From Bacilli bacterium (GTDB taxonomy: Bacteria; Bacillota_I; Bacilli_A; RFN20; CAG-826): DNA of 64,000 bases. Shown piece by piece: positions 47,997 through 55,936 of the stretch. Position numbers and translations under genes: made by a program. A model generated the notes under the pieces. The model made no database searches and was not told the origin of the DNA. It was given only the letters and a program-made list of their open reading frames with translations. The DNA lies in contig JAKSVH010000004.1 in the NCBI GenBank assembly GCA_024408085.1, forward strand, positions 35,268 to 99,267. The letters are read 5' to 3'. The stretch's first letter is position 1; every line of letters begins with the position of its first letter.

Positions 47997-48416
47997 ATGA
48001 CTAAAACAAGTGCAAAGAAATACTTAAGTGCAATCAAGGGAAGCAAGATTAGACATCTTACTTGTGAAGCATTATCAAGAAGCATGGGGATTTATCCAGA
48101 TGTTATTGCATCTGATCTTTCTTTTTTCGAACCAATGCTTGCTATGGATTTGACCTTTGATTTACGCGATATTATTCCGTCACTTGAAAGCTATATCGAA
48201 GAACAAGAACAAGCAAAACCAAAAGAGCATCAACTTCATTCTAACTCGTTAGAGTTAAGAGGTTATGAATCTGTTGGTGATTTTGTTTACAAAAAGATGA
48301 CAATTAATGGTATTGTTTCTAAAAACGTTAAACTTAGTGAAGATGACTTAAAAATCTTAGCAAAACTTGTTGATATGGAACTTAAGCCAGCTAAAAAATC
48401 GAAAAAGAGAAAATAA
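47997..48416 (+). CDS. Small Rex-like winged-helix DNA-binding protein
   Basis: A 139-residue protein. Residues 18-45 (LTCEALSRSMGIYPDVIASDLSFF) resemble the N-terminal helix-turn-helix of the redox repressor Rex (LA..LGV.....R.DLS.FG), but the NADH-binding Rossmann domain is absent; the remaining 90 residues are hydrophilic and end in a Lys-rich tail. It may be a DNA-binding regulator of the pyruvate:ferredoxin oxidoreductase gene that follows. Family assignment is tentative. No ribosome binding site. Confidence 0.55.
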   Translation: MTKTSAKKYLSAIKGSKIRHLTCEALSRSMGIYPDVIASDLSFFEPMLAMDLTFDLRDIIPSLESYIEEQEQAKPKEHQLHSNSLELRGYESVGDFVYKKMTINGIVSKNVKLSEDDLKILAKLVDMELKPAKKSKKRK

Positions 48417-48436
48417 ATTACATAAAAAGTATGATG

Positions 48437-48464
48437 AAATCGGTTTCAAAACCGATTTTTTTAT
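48437..48464 (+). terminator. Terminator before the PFOR gene
   Basis: AAATCGGTTT (48437-48446) with AAACCGATTT (48449-48458), then T-rich sequence. Confidence 0.92.
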
Positions 48465-48477
48465 TTATTTATTTCCC

Positions 48478-48501
48478 TTGCGCGTTATAATATATGCGCA
48501 A
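48478..48501 (+). promoter_or_regulatory. PFOR promoter flanked by an inverted repeat
   Basis: TATAAT (48486-48491) sits inside TTGCGC-N12-GCGCAA (48478-48483 with 48496-48501). A protein bound to this dyad would block transcription. AAAGGAG and ATG 48517 follow. Confidence 0.6.
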
Positions 48502-48516
48502 AAGGAGTTTTTGAAA

Positions 48517-51500
48517 ATGGAAATTAAAAAATCATTTCTCTCAGTTGATGGTAATACAGCCGCTGCTATTGGTTCATATTATTTCACCGAAGTAGCAGGT
48601 ATTTATCCTATTACTCCATCATCCCCAATGGCCGAACTTGTTGATGTCTATGCCTCACAAGGTAAGAAAAACTTTTTCGGTACTCCTGTAAAAGTTGTTG
48701 AAATGCAATCAGAAGCCGGCGCATCTGGAACAGTTCATGGTGCTCTTCAAGCTGGTGCTCTTGCTACAACTTATACAGCTTCACAAGGTTTATTGCTTAT
48801 GATTCCAAACATTTACAAATGGGTTGGCGAACTTTTACCAGCTGTTTTACATGTTTCTGCACGTTCACTTGCAACAAGATCCTTATCAATTTTTGGTGAT
48901 CACCAAGATATCTATGCAATTAGACAAACTGGTATCGCAATGCTTTGTGCTCACTCAGTCCAAGAAGTTGCTGATTTAGCTCCAATGGCTCACTTAATTG
49001 CTATTGAATCAAGCACACCAATCTGTCATTTCTTTGATGGATTTAGAACTTCACACGAAATTCAAAATGTCGAATTTGTTGATGGCGAAGAATATCGTAA
49101 ACTTCTCGACATGAATAAAGTCGAAGAATTTAGAGCTCGTGCTTTAAACCCACACACTCACCCAGTTACACGTGGTGGTGCTGAAAACGATGACGTTTAC
49201 TTCCAAGGTAGAGAAGCACAAAATGCTCATTTTAATAAAGTAGTTGATGTTGCTGAAAAATATTTAGCAAAAGCAACTGAATTAACAGGTAGAACCTATG
49301 CACCATTCGTCTACGTTGGTGATCCAAATGCTGAAAGAGTTATTGTAGCAATGGGTTCTGTTACTGAAACTGCTTGCGAAGTTATTGAAGAACTCGCAAA
49401 GAAAGGCGAAAAAGTTGGTTTAGTTAAAGTCCATCTTTACCGCCCATTCTCAGCTAAACATTTATCTGCTGCTATTCCAGCAAGTGTTAAGAAAATTGCT
49501 GTTCTTGATAGAACAAAAGAAACCGGCGCAACTGGTGAACCACTCTATCTTGATGTTGTTGCAGCATTAAATCAAGTTGGTCGTACAGATATTGTTGTTT
49601 ATGGTGGCCGTTATGGTTTATCTTCAAAAGATACACAACCAAAACATGTTAAAGCTGTTTATGACTTCCTTGCAGCAAATCCACATCACGATTTCACTGT
49701 TGGAATCGAAGATGATGTCACTCATTTATCAATCCCAGTTGATGATACATTCCATGTAAAAGCCGATTACACATCTTGCTTATTCTATGGTTTAGGTTCA
49801 GACGGAACAGTTTCCGCAAACAAATCATCAATTAAAATAATCGGTGATGCAACCCACCAATACGCACAAGCATATTTCGCATATGACTCACGTAAAGCAG
49901 GTGGTGTTACACGTTCACACTTAAGATTCGGAAAGACTCCTATTCGTTCAACATATTATGTTGAGAACGCAGACTTCATTTCCTGCTCACTTGATACTTA
50001 TGTCTTCAAATTTGACATGATCAAGAACTTAAAAGATGGCGGAACATTCCTCCTCAATACCGACATGAGTGATGAACAACTCGTTAAATCACTTCCAAAT
50101 CGTATGAAACATCAATTAGCAGAAAAACATGCAAAATTCTATGTTATTGATGCTAATAAGATTGCAGCAGAAATTGGTATGGGTAGACATACTAATACCA
50201 TTCTTCAAGCCTCATTCTTCTATCTTAACCAAGGCATTATGCCTTATGATGAAGCAAATAAATGGATGAAGAAATTTGCTGAAAAATCATACGCAAAGAA
50301 AGGTCAAGAAGTTGTTGAACTCAACTGGAAAGCAATTGATGCTGGTACAGAAGGCCTTCGCGAAGTTAAAGTTGATCCAAAGTGGATTGAACTTGAAACT
50401 AAGAGAGTTCGTGAAACTACAGGTGATGAATATTTCGATACATATGTTAACGTTATGGGTTCACTTGATGGTGATACGCTTCCAACAAGCAAATTCACAG
50501 AATTCGAACTTCTTGATGGAACAATGAAGAATGATATTACATTCTCAGAAAAACGTTCAATTGCTGACAGAGTTCCAGTTTGGAATAAGGCTGATTGTAT
50601 TCAATGTAATCAATGTGCATTCGTATGTCCACATGCTACATTAAGACCATTCCTTCTTTCAGAAGAAGAACTCGCAAAAGCTCCAGCAATCGTCAAGGAC
50701 GATGTTGCAAATGTTATGGGTCCAAATCCAAACAATTACAAATATCGTTTACAAGTCTCACCAAAGAACTGTGTCGGTTGTGGTCTTTGTGTCTCCGAAT
50801 GTACTGCTAATAAGATGGGCAAGAAAGCTCTTGTTATGGCAGAAGCTAAAGAACAATTTGCACAAGAAGAAGGTGCAGATTACTTATACAAACATGTTGA
50901 ATACAAGTCCAATATGCCAACCACAACAGTAAAAGGCGCTGCATTCTTAATGCCATATATGGAAATTTCTGGTGCATGTGCTGGCTGTGGTGAAACTCCA
51001 TATTACAAACTTGCAACTCAATTATTTGGTAAAGATATGCTCGTTGCAAACGCAACAGGCTGTTCATCAATTTACTCAGGTTCAACCCCATTAACACCAT
51101 TCTGCACAGATAAGAATGGACAAGGTGTTGCTTGGGCAAACTCACTCTTCGAAGATAACGCTGAATTTGGTTTCGGTATGAGAGCAGCAACCAACTACAA
51201 ACTTGTTCAAATTTGCTCAATCCTCGAACCAGCATTAGAACGCGATTCTGTTGAAGAATCCCTCAAAAACTCCATTAAATCCTACTTAGAGAATATCAAA
51301 AACAAAGATGAAGCTCGTAAGATTATTCCAGAACTCGTCAAGCTTGTTAAGGCAAGTAAAGATGAAGAAGTTAAGGGTGTCTTAGCATTCGAAAGAGACC
51401 TCCTTGATAAGTCAGTTTGGATCGTCGGTGGTGACGGTTGGGGCTATGATATCGGTTATGGTGGATTAGACCACGTTATCGCAAATGATGAAGATGTTAA

Positions 51501-52056
51501 CGTCTTACTTCTCGATACAGAAGTTTATTCCAACACTGGTGGACAATCATCCAAATCATCACAAACAGGTTCTATCGCTAAATTTACCGCTTCAGGTAAG
51601 ACAGGCGAAAAGAAGAATCTTGCTCTTATCGCAATGAGCTATGGACACTGCTATGTTGCTCAAATCTCATTAGGCGCAAACCCAATGGCAGCAATCAAAG
51701 CAATGAAAGAAGCTGAAAGCTACAATGGTCCATCACTTATTATCTGTTATGCACCTTGTGCAAACCATGGTATTAAGGGCGGATTATCCAACTCAATGAA
51801 GGTTGAAAAAGCTGCAGTTGAATCAGGATACTTCACATGCTTCCGTTACGATCCAAGACTTGTCGCAGAAGGCAAACCAGGACTTACACTCGATTGTAAA
51901 GAACCAGACTTCTCCAAGTTCCGTGACTTCGTCATGGGCGAGACAAGATTCTCACAACTTCCAAAAGTCAATCCAGAACACGCAGAAGAACTTCTTGCTA
52001 AGTCTGAAAGATGCGCTAAGGAACGTTGGGAACGTATCAAAAAATTCGGTTTATAA
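48517..52056 (+). CDS. nifJ: Pyruvate:ferredoxin (flavodoxin) oxidoreductase
   Basis: An 1179-residue single-chain PFOR that oxidises pyruvate to acetyl-CoA and CO2 and reduces ferredoxin. Domain I starts at GNTAAAIGSYYFTEVAGIYPITPSSPMAE; two ferredoxin clusters are bound by CIQCNQCAFVCP and CVGCGLCVSEC; a third cluster site CAGCGE lies before the TPP domain with GDGWGYDIGYGG and the EVYSNTGGQ motif. All are intact. The start is ATG 48517 behind AAAGGAG; the frame extends upstream into the Rex-like gene. It explains the fate of pyruvate from serine and purine catabolism and supplies ferredoxin for PreA and possibly the TrxB-like protein. Confidence 0.97.
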   Translation: MEIKKSFLSVDGNTAAAIGSYYFTEVAGIYPITPSSPMAELVDVYASQGKKNFFGTPVKVVEMQSEAGASGTVHGALQAGALATTYTASQGLLLMIPNIYKWVGELLPAVLHVSARSLATRSLSIFGDHQDIYAIRQTGIAMLCAHSVQEVADLAPMAHLIAIESSTPICHFFDGFRTSHEIQNVEFVDGEEYRKLLDMNKVEEFRARALNPHTHPVTRGGAENDDVYFQGREAQNAHFNKVVDVAEKYLAKATELTGRTYAPFVYVGDPNAERVIVAMGSVTETACEVIEELAKKGEKVGLVKVHLYRPFSAKHLSAAIPASVKKIAVLDRTKETGATGEPLYLDVVAALNQVGRTDIVVYGGRYGLSSKDTQPKHVKAVYDFLAANPHHDFTVGIEDDVTHLSIPVDDTFHVKADYTSCLFYGLGSDGTVSANKSSIKIIGDATHQYAQAYFAYDSRKAGGVTRSHLRFGKTPIRSTYYVENADFISCSLDTYVFKFDMIKNLKDGGTFLLNTDMSDEQLVKSLPNRMKHQLAEKHAKFYVIDANKIAAEIGMGRHTNTILQASFFYLNQGIMPYDEANKWMKKFAEKSYAKKGQEVVELNWKAIDAGTEGLREVKVDPKWIELETKRVRETTGDEYFDTYVNVMGSLDGDTLPTSKFTEFELLDGTMKNDITFSEKRSIADRVPVWNKADCIQCNQCAFVCPHATLRPFLLSEEELAKAPAIVKDDVANVMGPNPNNYKYRLQVSPKNCVGCGLCVSECTANKMGKKALVMAEAKEQFAQEEGADYLYKHVEYKSNMPTTTVKGAAFLMPYMEISGACAGCGETPYYKLATQLFGKDMLVANATGCSSIYSGSTPLTPFCTDKNGQGVAWANSLFEDNAEFGFGMRAATNYKLVQICSILEPALERDSVEESLKNSIKSYLENIKNKDEARKIIPELVKLVKASKDEEVKGVLAFERDLLDKSVWIVGGDGWGYDIGYGGLDHVIANDEDVNVLLLDTEVYSNTGGQSSKSSQTGSIAKFTASGKTGEKKNLALIAMSYGHCYVAQISLGANPMAAIKAMKEAESYNGPSLIICYAPCANHGIKGGLSNSMKVEKAAVESGYFTCFRYDPRLVAEGKPGLTLDCKEPDFSKFRDFVMGETRFSQLPKVNPEHAEELLAKSERCAKERWERIKKFGL

Positions 52057-52077
52057 TTTGGTAAACTGATATAAACT

Positions 52078-52103
52078 AGAGAGTACTTTGTACTCTCTTT
52101 TTT
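52078..52103 (+). terminator. PFOR terminator
   Basis: Perfect 9-bp stem AGAGAGTAC/GTACTCTCT (52078-52098), TTT loop, then a T run. Confidence 0.95.
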
Positions 52104-52106
52104 ATT

Positions 52107-52167
52107 TTGTCGTAATGATTAAAAATAGTGCGACAATTTGTCATATTGTTGTTGAAATGATGCGACA
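52107..52167 (+). promoter_or_regulatory. Candidate autoregulatory operator repeats
   Basis: TGCGACA occurs at 52129-52135 and 52161-52167, and its inverse TGTCG at 52108-52112. GACAATTTGTC (52132-52142) is a perfect palindrome. They flank the -35 box of the HTH-MNT gene, a plausible binding site for its own HTH domain. Confidence 0.5.
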
Positions 52168-52180
52168 TATTTAGTATAAT
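52152..52180 (+). promoter_or_regulatory. Promoter of the toxin-antitoxin pair
   Basis: TTGAAA (52152-52157), 17-base spacer, TATAAT (52175-52180), six bases from the ATG: leaderless start expected. Confidence 0.85.
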
Positions 52181-52186
52181 ATAGAC

Positions 52187-52681
52187 ATGAATCAATTAAG
52201 TTTACTACGTAACGAGTTAGGAATTTCTCAAACCCAAGCTGCTGAAACTCTTGGTGTTTCTTTGAGAACCTACCAACGTTATGAAAAGAAGGATGAGATT
52301 TCTGAAGTAAAACTAAATACTTATAAGGTTGTTTTGACGGACAAGTTTGGTATTACAGAGGAAAAAGGATTGCTTACTATTTCCGGGATTCGTAGTGTGG
52401 TGGTGCCTATTCTCATTAAACATAAAATTGATTTGTGCATATTGTTTGGAAGTTATGCAAAAGGGAAAGCAACCGAAAAAAGTGATGTCGATATATTAGT
52501 AAAAACTAATATCACTGGTTTGAAGTTCTTTGGAGTCGTGGAAGAACTTAGAGTTGCACTTCATAAAAAAGTTGACCTTATAACAACCGAACAATTAGTA
52601 ACATCTCAAGACCTTCTCGAAGAAATATTAAAGGACGGTATTAAGATTTATGATCAATCCCAAAGACAGGAGGCACATTGA
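52187..52681 (+). CDS. HTH-MNT fusion antitoxin (XRE domain plus minimal nucleotidyltransferase)
   Basis: A 164-residue two-domain protein. Residues 1-55 form an XRE helix-turn-helix (LGISQTQAAETLGVSLRTYQRYE). Residues 66-160 are a minimal nucleotidyltransferase with GSYAKGKATEKSDVD: glycine-serine loop 88-89, catalytic Asp 100 and 102, and D130. The family antitoxin MntA inactivates its HEPN partner by adding AMP units to a tyrosine; the fused HTH suggests the same protein also represses the promoter. It overlaps the HEPN gene by 32 bases. Promoter repeats of TGCGACA fit autoregulation. Confidence 0.85.
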   Translation: MNQLSLLRNELGISQTQAAETLGVSLRTYQRYEKKDEISEVKLNTYKVVLTDKFGITEEKGLLTISGIRSVVVPILIKHKIDLCILFGSYAKGKATEKSDVDILVKTNITGLKFFGVVEELRVALHKKVDLITTEQLVTSQDLLEEILKDGIKIYDQSQRQEAH

Positions 52682-52991
52682 GTACATGTTAATATCAATC
52701 AATCGTTTACTTGAGTGTAAACAAAAGTATTCGGTTGAAGAGGCAGCAAATGATTACATGGTGTTTGATGTCATATTAATGGAATTTGAGAATTTAGCTA
52801 ATTATTCATTAAGACTTTCTGAAGAAACAATTAGGCTTTATCCTGAAATTGCAATCAATGAGCTTCGAGCAATTCGTAACAGAATTGCACACGATTACTT
52901 GTCAGTTCAGATCAAAACTCTATATGATACGATGGAAGAAGATTTTCCAGAGTTGAAAAGAAAGTTAGAAGAATTGATTAAGTTGAATTAG
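52650..52991 (+). CDS. HEPN-domain toxin (HepT-like, DUF86 type)
   Basis: A 113-residue HEPN protein. The RX4HXY ribonuclease motif is R76-N-R-I-A-H81-D-Y83 (RAIRNRIAHDY), with Y83 the residue modified by MntA-type antitoxins in the known system. It should cut RNA and arrest growth when free. The full family helix 1 requires start 52650; an internal ATG at 52686 lies 12 bases after AGGAGG and could be used instead. It overlaps the HTH-MNT gene and ends in its own terminator. Confidence 0.85.
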   Translation: MINPKDRRHIEYMLISINRLLECKQKYSVEEAANDYMVFDVILMEFENLANYSLRLSEETIRLYPEIAINELRAIRNRIAHDYLSVQIKTLYDTMEEDFPELKRKLEELIKLN

Positions 52992-53015
52992 AGAGTGATA
53001 TTCACTCTCTTTTTT
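52990..53015 (+). terminator. Terminator of the HEPN gene
   Basis: Perfect 9-bp stem AGAGAGTGA/TCACTCTCT (52990-53010), TAT loop, followed by T; it starts inside the stop codon. Confidence 0.95.
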
Positions 53016-53084
53016 CATCTATGATGAAAAGCATTTACCTATATATCATATAGTAATGAAATTATTAATAATTTAGTTTCAATA

Positions 53085-53093
53085 TGCTAAAAT
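53085..53093 (+). promoter_or_regulatory. Extended -10 promoter of uvrA
   Basis: TGC-TAAAAT (53085-53093) with no evident -35 box; nine bases to the ATG. No LexA/SOS box was recognised in the region. Confidence 0.55.
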
Positions 53094-53102
53094 CTATGCA
53101 CT

Positions 53103-55934
53103 ATGGAAAACAAAAAGATTGTTATTAAGGGTGCTAGAGAGAATAACTTAAAGAATATCGATTTAGAAATTCCTAAGTATTCTTTAACCGTTTTTACTGG
53201 ACTTTCTGGTTCAGGTAAAACTACTTTAGCATTCGATACAATTTTTAATGAAGGTCAAAGAAGATTCGTTGAGTCACTTTCAAGCTATGCTAGACAGTTC
53301 CTTGGCGGAATGGAAAAACCAGATGTCGATAATATCGAAGGTCTTTCTCCAGCAATCTCTATTGACCAAAAAACTACATCACATAACCCAAGATCTACCG
53401 TAGGTACAGTTACTGAGATTTATGATTATCTCAGACTTTTATTCGCGCGTGTAGGTGTACCTTATTGCCCTGAACACAATCAACCAATTGTGGCATTTTC
53501 AGTTTCAAAAATGGCAGACATTGCTGTGCAATATGAAGAAGGAACCAAACTTCAAATTCTTTCTCCAGTTGCTCATAATGAAAAGGGAACACATAAAGAT
53601 TTACTCGCAAAGATTCTTTCCAATGGTTTTGAAAGAGTTAGAGTTGATGGAGTTTTAACTAGAGTTCCTGAAGTGGAAAACTTAGATAAAAACAAACGCC
53701 ACAACATCGAAATTGTTGTCGATAGAATCGTTGTTAAGCCAGACCAAAGAAGTAGAATAGCTGAGGCTATTGAACTTGCATGTGACTGGTCTAAAGGATA
53801 CTGCGTTTTCTTAACCGAAAAAGAAGAGAGACTATTCTCTCAACATCATAGCTGTCCAATCTGCGGTTTCTCTGTTCCAAAACTAGAGCCAAGACTTTTC
53901 TCATTTAATGCTCCTTTAGGATGCTGTCCAGATTGTAAAGGTGTTGGAGTTAAACGTGAAGTTGATATGGACATTATGGTTCCAGATCCAACTAAGTCAA
54001 TTAACCAAGGCGCTATTAGATGGTATAAGAACATTATTGGTTCTAAAAACATCGAGTGGCAAGAGTTCGCTTACTTATGTAAGCAATACAAAGTCGACAT
54101 GGACAAACCATGGAACGAGTTATCACAAAAAGAACGCGACATTTGTACTTATGGTTCTGACAAGCCATTCAAATATGAGATCACTTCCGTAAACGGAAAC
54201 GTAATGCATAGAGAAGGGTTCATTGAAGGTATTAAGACAAGAGTCGAAAGACTTTACAATGAAACTGGCTCAGAAATGATGAGAGAATTTTATGAATTCT
54301 ATATGAGAGACCACGAGTGTTCAACTTGTCATGGCGCTAGACTTTCTCCTCAAGCATTATCAGTTAAAGTCGCAGGCTTAAATATTTACGAAGTTACATG
54401 TCTCTCAATTGAGGAATTACTTAAATATATCGATGAATTACCAGGCAAATTAAATAAAACTGAGTATGAAATTGCCAAAATGATTATTAACGAAATTCAT
54501 AATAGAGTTTCATTCTTAAACAATGTTGGACTTGGTTATTTGACTTTGTCAAGAACTGCCATGACTCTTTCTGGTGGTGAAGCTCAACGTATTAGACTTG
54601 CAACTCAAATTGGTTCAAGGCTTTCTGGCATTTTATATGTCTTAGATGAGCCATCAATTGGGTTACATCAAAGAGACAATGCTAAACTTATTGCAACAAT
54701 GAAAGATATGGTTTCCTTAGGAAATACTTTAATTGTTGTTGAACACGACGAAGAAACAATGAGATCAGCAGATTACATTGTTGATATTGGTCCAGGACCA
54801 GGCGTTCATGGTGGTGAAGTTGTTATCGCAGGCACTCCTGAAGAAGTCGCTAAATGCGATAAGTCTATAACTGGACGTTATTTGTCAGGTAAAGAAAAGA
54901 TTGAAGTTCCAGTTTCTCGTAGAGAAGGTAACGGAAAAACTTTAGTAGTCAAAGGTGCTGAACAAAATAACTTAAAGAAAATTAATGTTACTTTCCCATT
55001 AGGGAAGTTTATTGCGGTAACAGGTGTTTCAGGTTCAGGAAAGTCTTCCTTAATCAATCAAACACTTTATCCAGCACTTAAGAAACATATTGATGGTACA
55101 GATGATCTTACCATAGGCAAACATAAAGAAATCATTGGCTTAGAGAATATTGATAAGGTAGTTAATATTACTCAAGAACCAATTGGACGCACTCCAAGAA
55201 GTAATCCAGCAACATATGTTGGTGTTTTTGATGACATTCGTGCACTCTTTGCTGAAACAGTTGATGCAAGAGCCAAGGGATTTGATAAAGGTAGATTCTC
55301 TTTTAACGTTCCTGGTGGTCGTTGCGAAAACTGCCAAGGTGCTGGTGTTACACGTATTCCAATGAACTTCCTTCCAGACGTTTATGTTAAGTGCGATGAA
55401 TGTGGTGGACGCCGTTATAATGAAGAAACTCTTGAAGTAACTTATAAAGGCAAAAACATTTATGAAGTTCTTGAGATGACAATCGAAGATGCATGTAAAT
55501 TCTTTGAAAATCGCCCGAAAATCCTTCATAAACTCGAAGTTTTGCGCGATGTAGGCTTGGGCTACATTAAGCTCGGCCAACAAGCCACAACCCTTTCTGG
55601 TGGTGAAGCTCAACGTGTTAAACTTGCCGATGAATTACAACGTAGGGCAACCGGAAAATCCGTGTTTATTTTGGATGAACCTACAACTGGTTTGCATAGC
55701 GATGATGTTAAACGACTCATTGCAGTTTTAAATAGAATTGTTGACCATGGAGATACAGTCATTGTTATTGAACATAACCTTGATGTTATCAAAGTGGCTG
55801 ATCATATTATCGATTTAGGACCAGAAGGTGGTAATAGTGGTGGAACCATTATTGCAACCGGAACTCCTGAAGAAGTTGCTAAAGTTGAAAAGTCCTACAC
55901 AGGACAATACCTAAAAGGTATGTTGAGGAAATAA
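53103..55934 (+). CDS. uvrA: Excinuclease ABC subunit A
   Basis: A 943-residue damage-recognition ATPase of nucleotide excision repair. Two ABC ATPase halves (LSGSGKTTLAFDTIF near 33 and GVSGSGKSSLINQTLYPAL near 642), two LSGGEAQR signatures, and zinc sites CPICGF...CCPDC and CENCQG...CDECGG are intact. It lacks a ribosome binding site and is probably leaderless. uvrB does not precede it here, unlike in most Bacilli. lgt follows after two bases. Confidence 0.98.
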   Translation: MENKKIVIKGARENNLKNIDLEIPKYSLTVFTGLSGSGKTTLAFDTIFNEGQRRFVESLSSYARQFLGGMEKPDVDNIEGLSPAISIDQKTTSHNPRSTVGTVTEIYDYLRLLFARVGVPYCPEHNQPIVAFSVSKMADIAVQYEEGTKLQILSPVAHNEKGTHKDLLAKILSNGFERVRVDGVLTRVPEVENLDKNKRHNIEIVVDRIVVKPDQRSRIAEAIELACDWSKGYCVFLTEKEERLFSQHHSCPICGFSVPKLEPRLFSFNAPLGCCPDCKGVGVKREVDMDIMVPDPTKSINQGAIRWYKNIIGSKNIEWQEFAYLCKQYKVDMDKPWNELSQKERDICTYGSDKPFKYEITSVNGNVMHREGFIEGIKTRVERLYNETGSEMMREFYEFYMRDHECSTCHGARLSPQALSVKVAGLNIYEVTCLSIEELLKYIDELPGKLNKTEYEIAKMIINEIHNRVSFLNNVGLGYLTLSRTAMTLSGGEAQRIRLATQIGSRLSGILYVLDEPSIGLHQRDNAKLIATMKDMVSLGNTLIVVEHDEETMRSADYIVDIGPGPGVHGGEVVIAGTPEEVAKCDKSITGRYLSGKEKIEVPVSRREGNGKTLVVKGAEQNNLKKINVTFPLGKFIAVTGVSGSGKSSLINQTLYPALKKHIDGTDDLTIGKHKEIIGLENIDKVVNITQEPIGRTPRSNPATYVGVFDDIRALFAETVDARAKGFDKGRFSFNVPGGRCENCQGAGVTRIPMNFLPDVYVKCDECGGRRYNEETLEVTYKGKNIYEVLEMTIEDACKFFENRPKILHKLEVLRDVGLGYIKLGQQATTLSGGEAQRVKLADELQRRATGKSVFILDEPTTGLHSDDVKRLIAVLNRIVDHGDTVIVIEHNLDVIKVADHIIDLGPEGGNSGGTIIATGTPEEVAKVEKSYTGQYLKGMLRK

Positions 55935-55936
55935 TT

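Noticed and set aside
48478..48501. Classical Rex operator at the PFOR promoter
   Set aside because: The dyad TTGCGC-N12-GCGCAA does not match TTGTGAA-type Rex sites in sequence or spacing, so it is reported only as an unidentified dyad.
53016..53102. SOS/LexA box before uvrA
   Set aside because: No CGAAC-N4-GTTCG-like sequence is present; only an extended -10 promoter was seen.
55140..55613. 157-codon open frame on the - strand
   Set aside because: Antisense to the second ATPase half of uvrA; Cys/Ser-rich composition reflects the complementary strand only.
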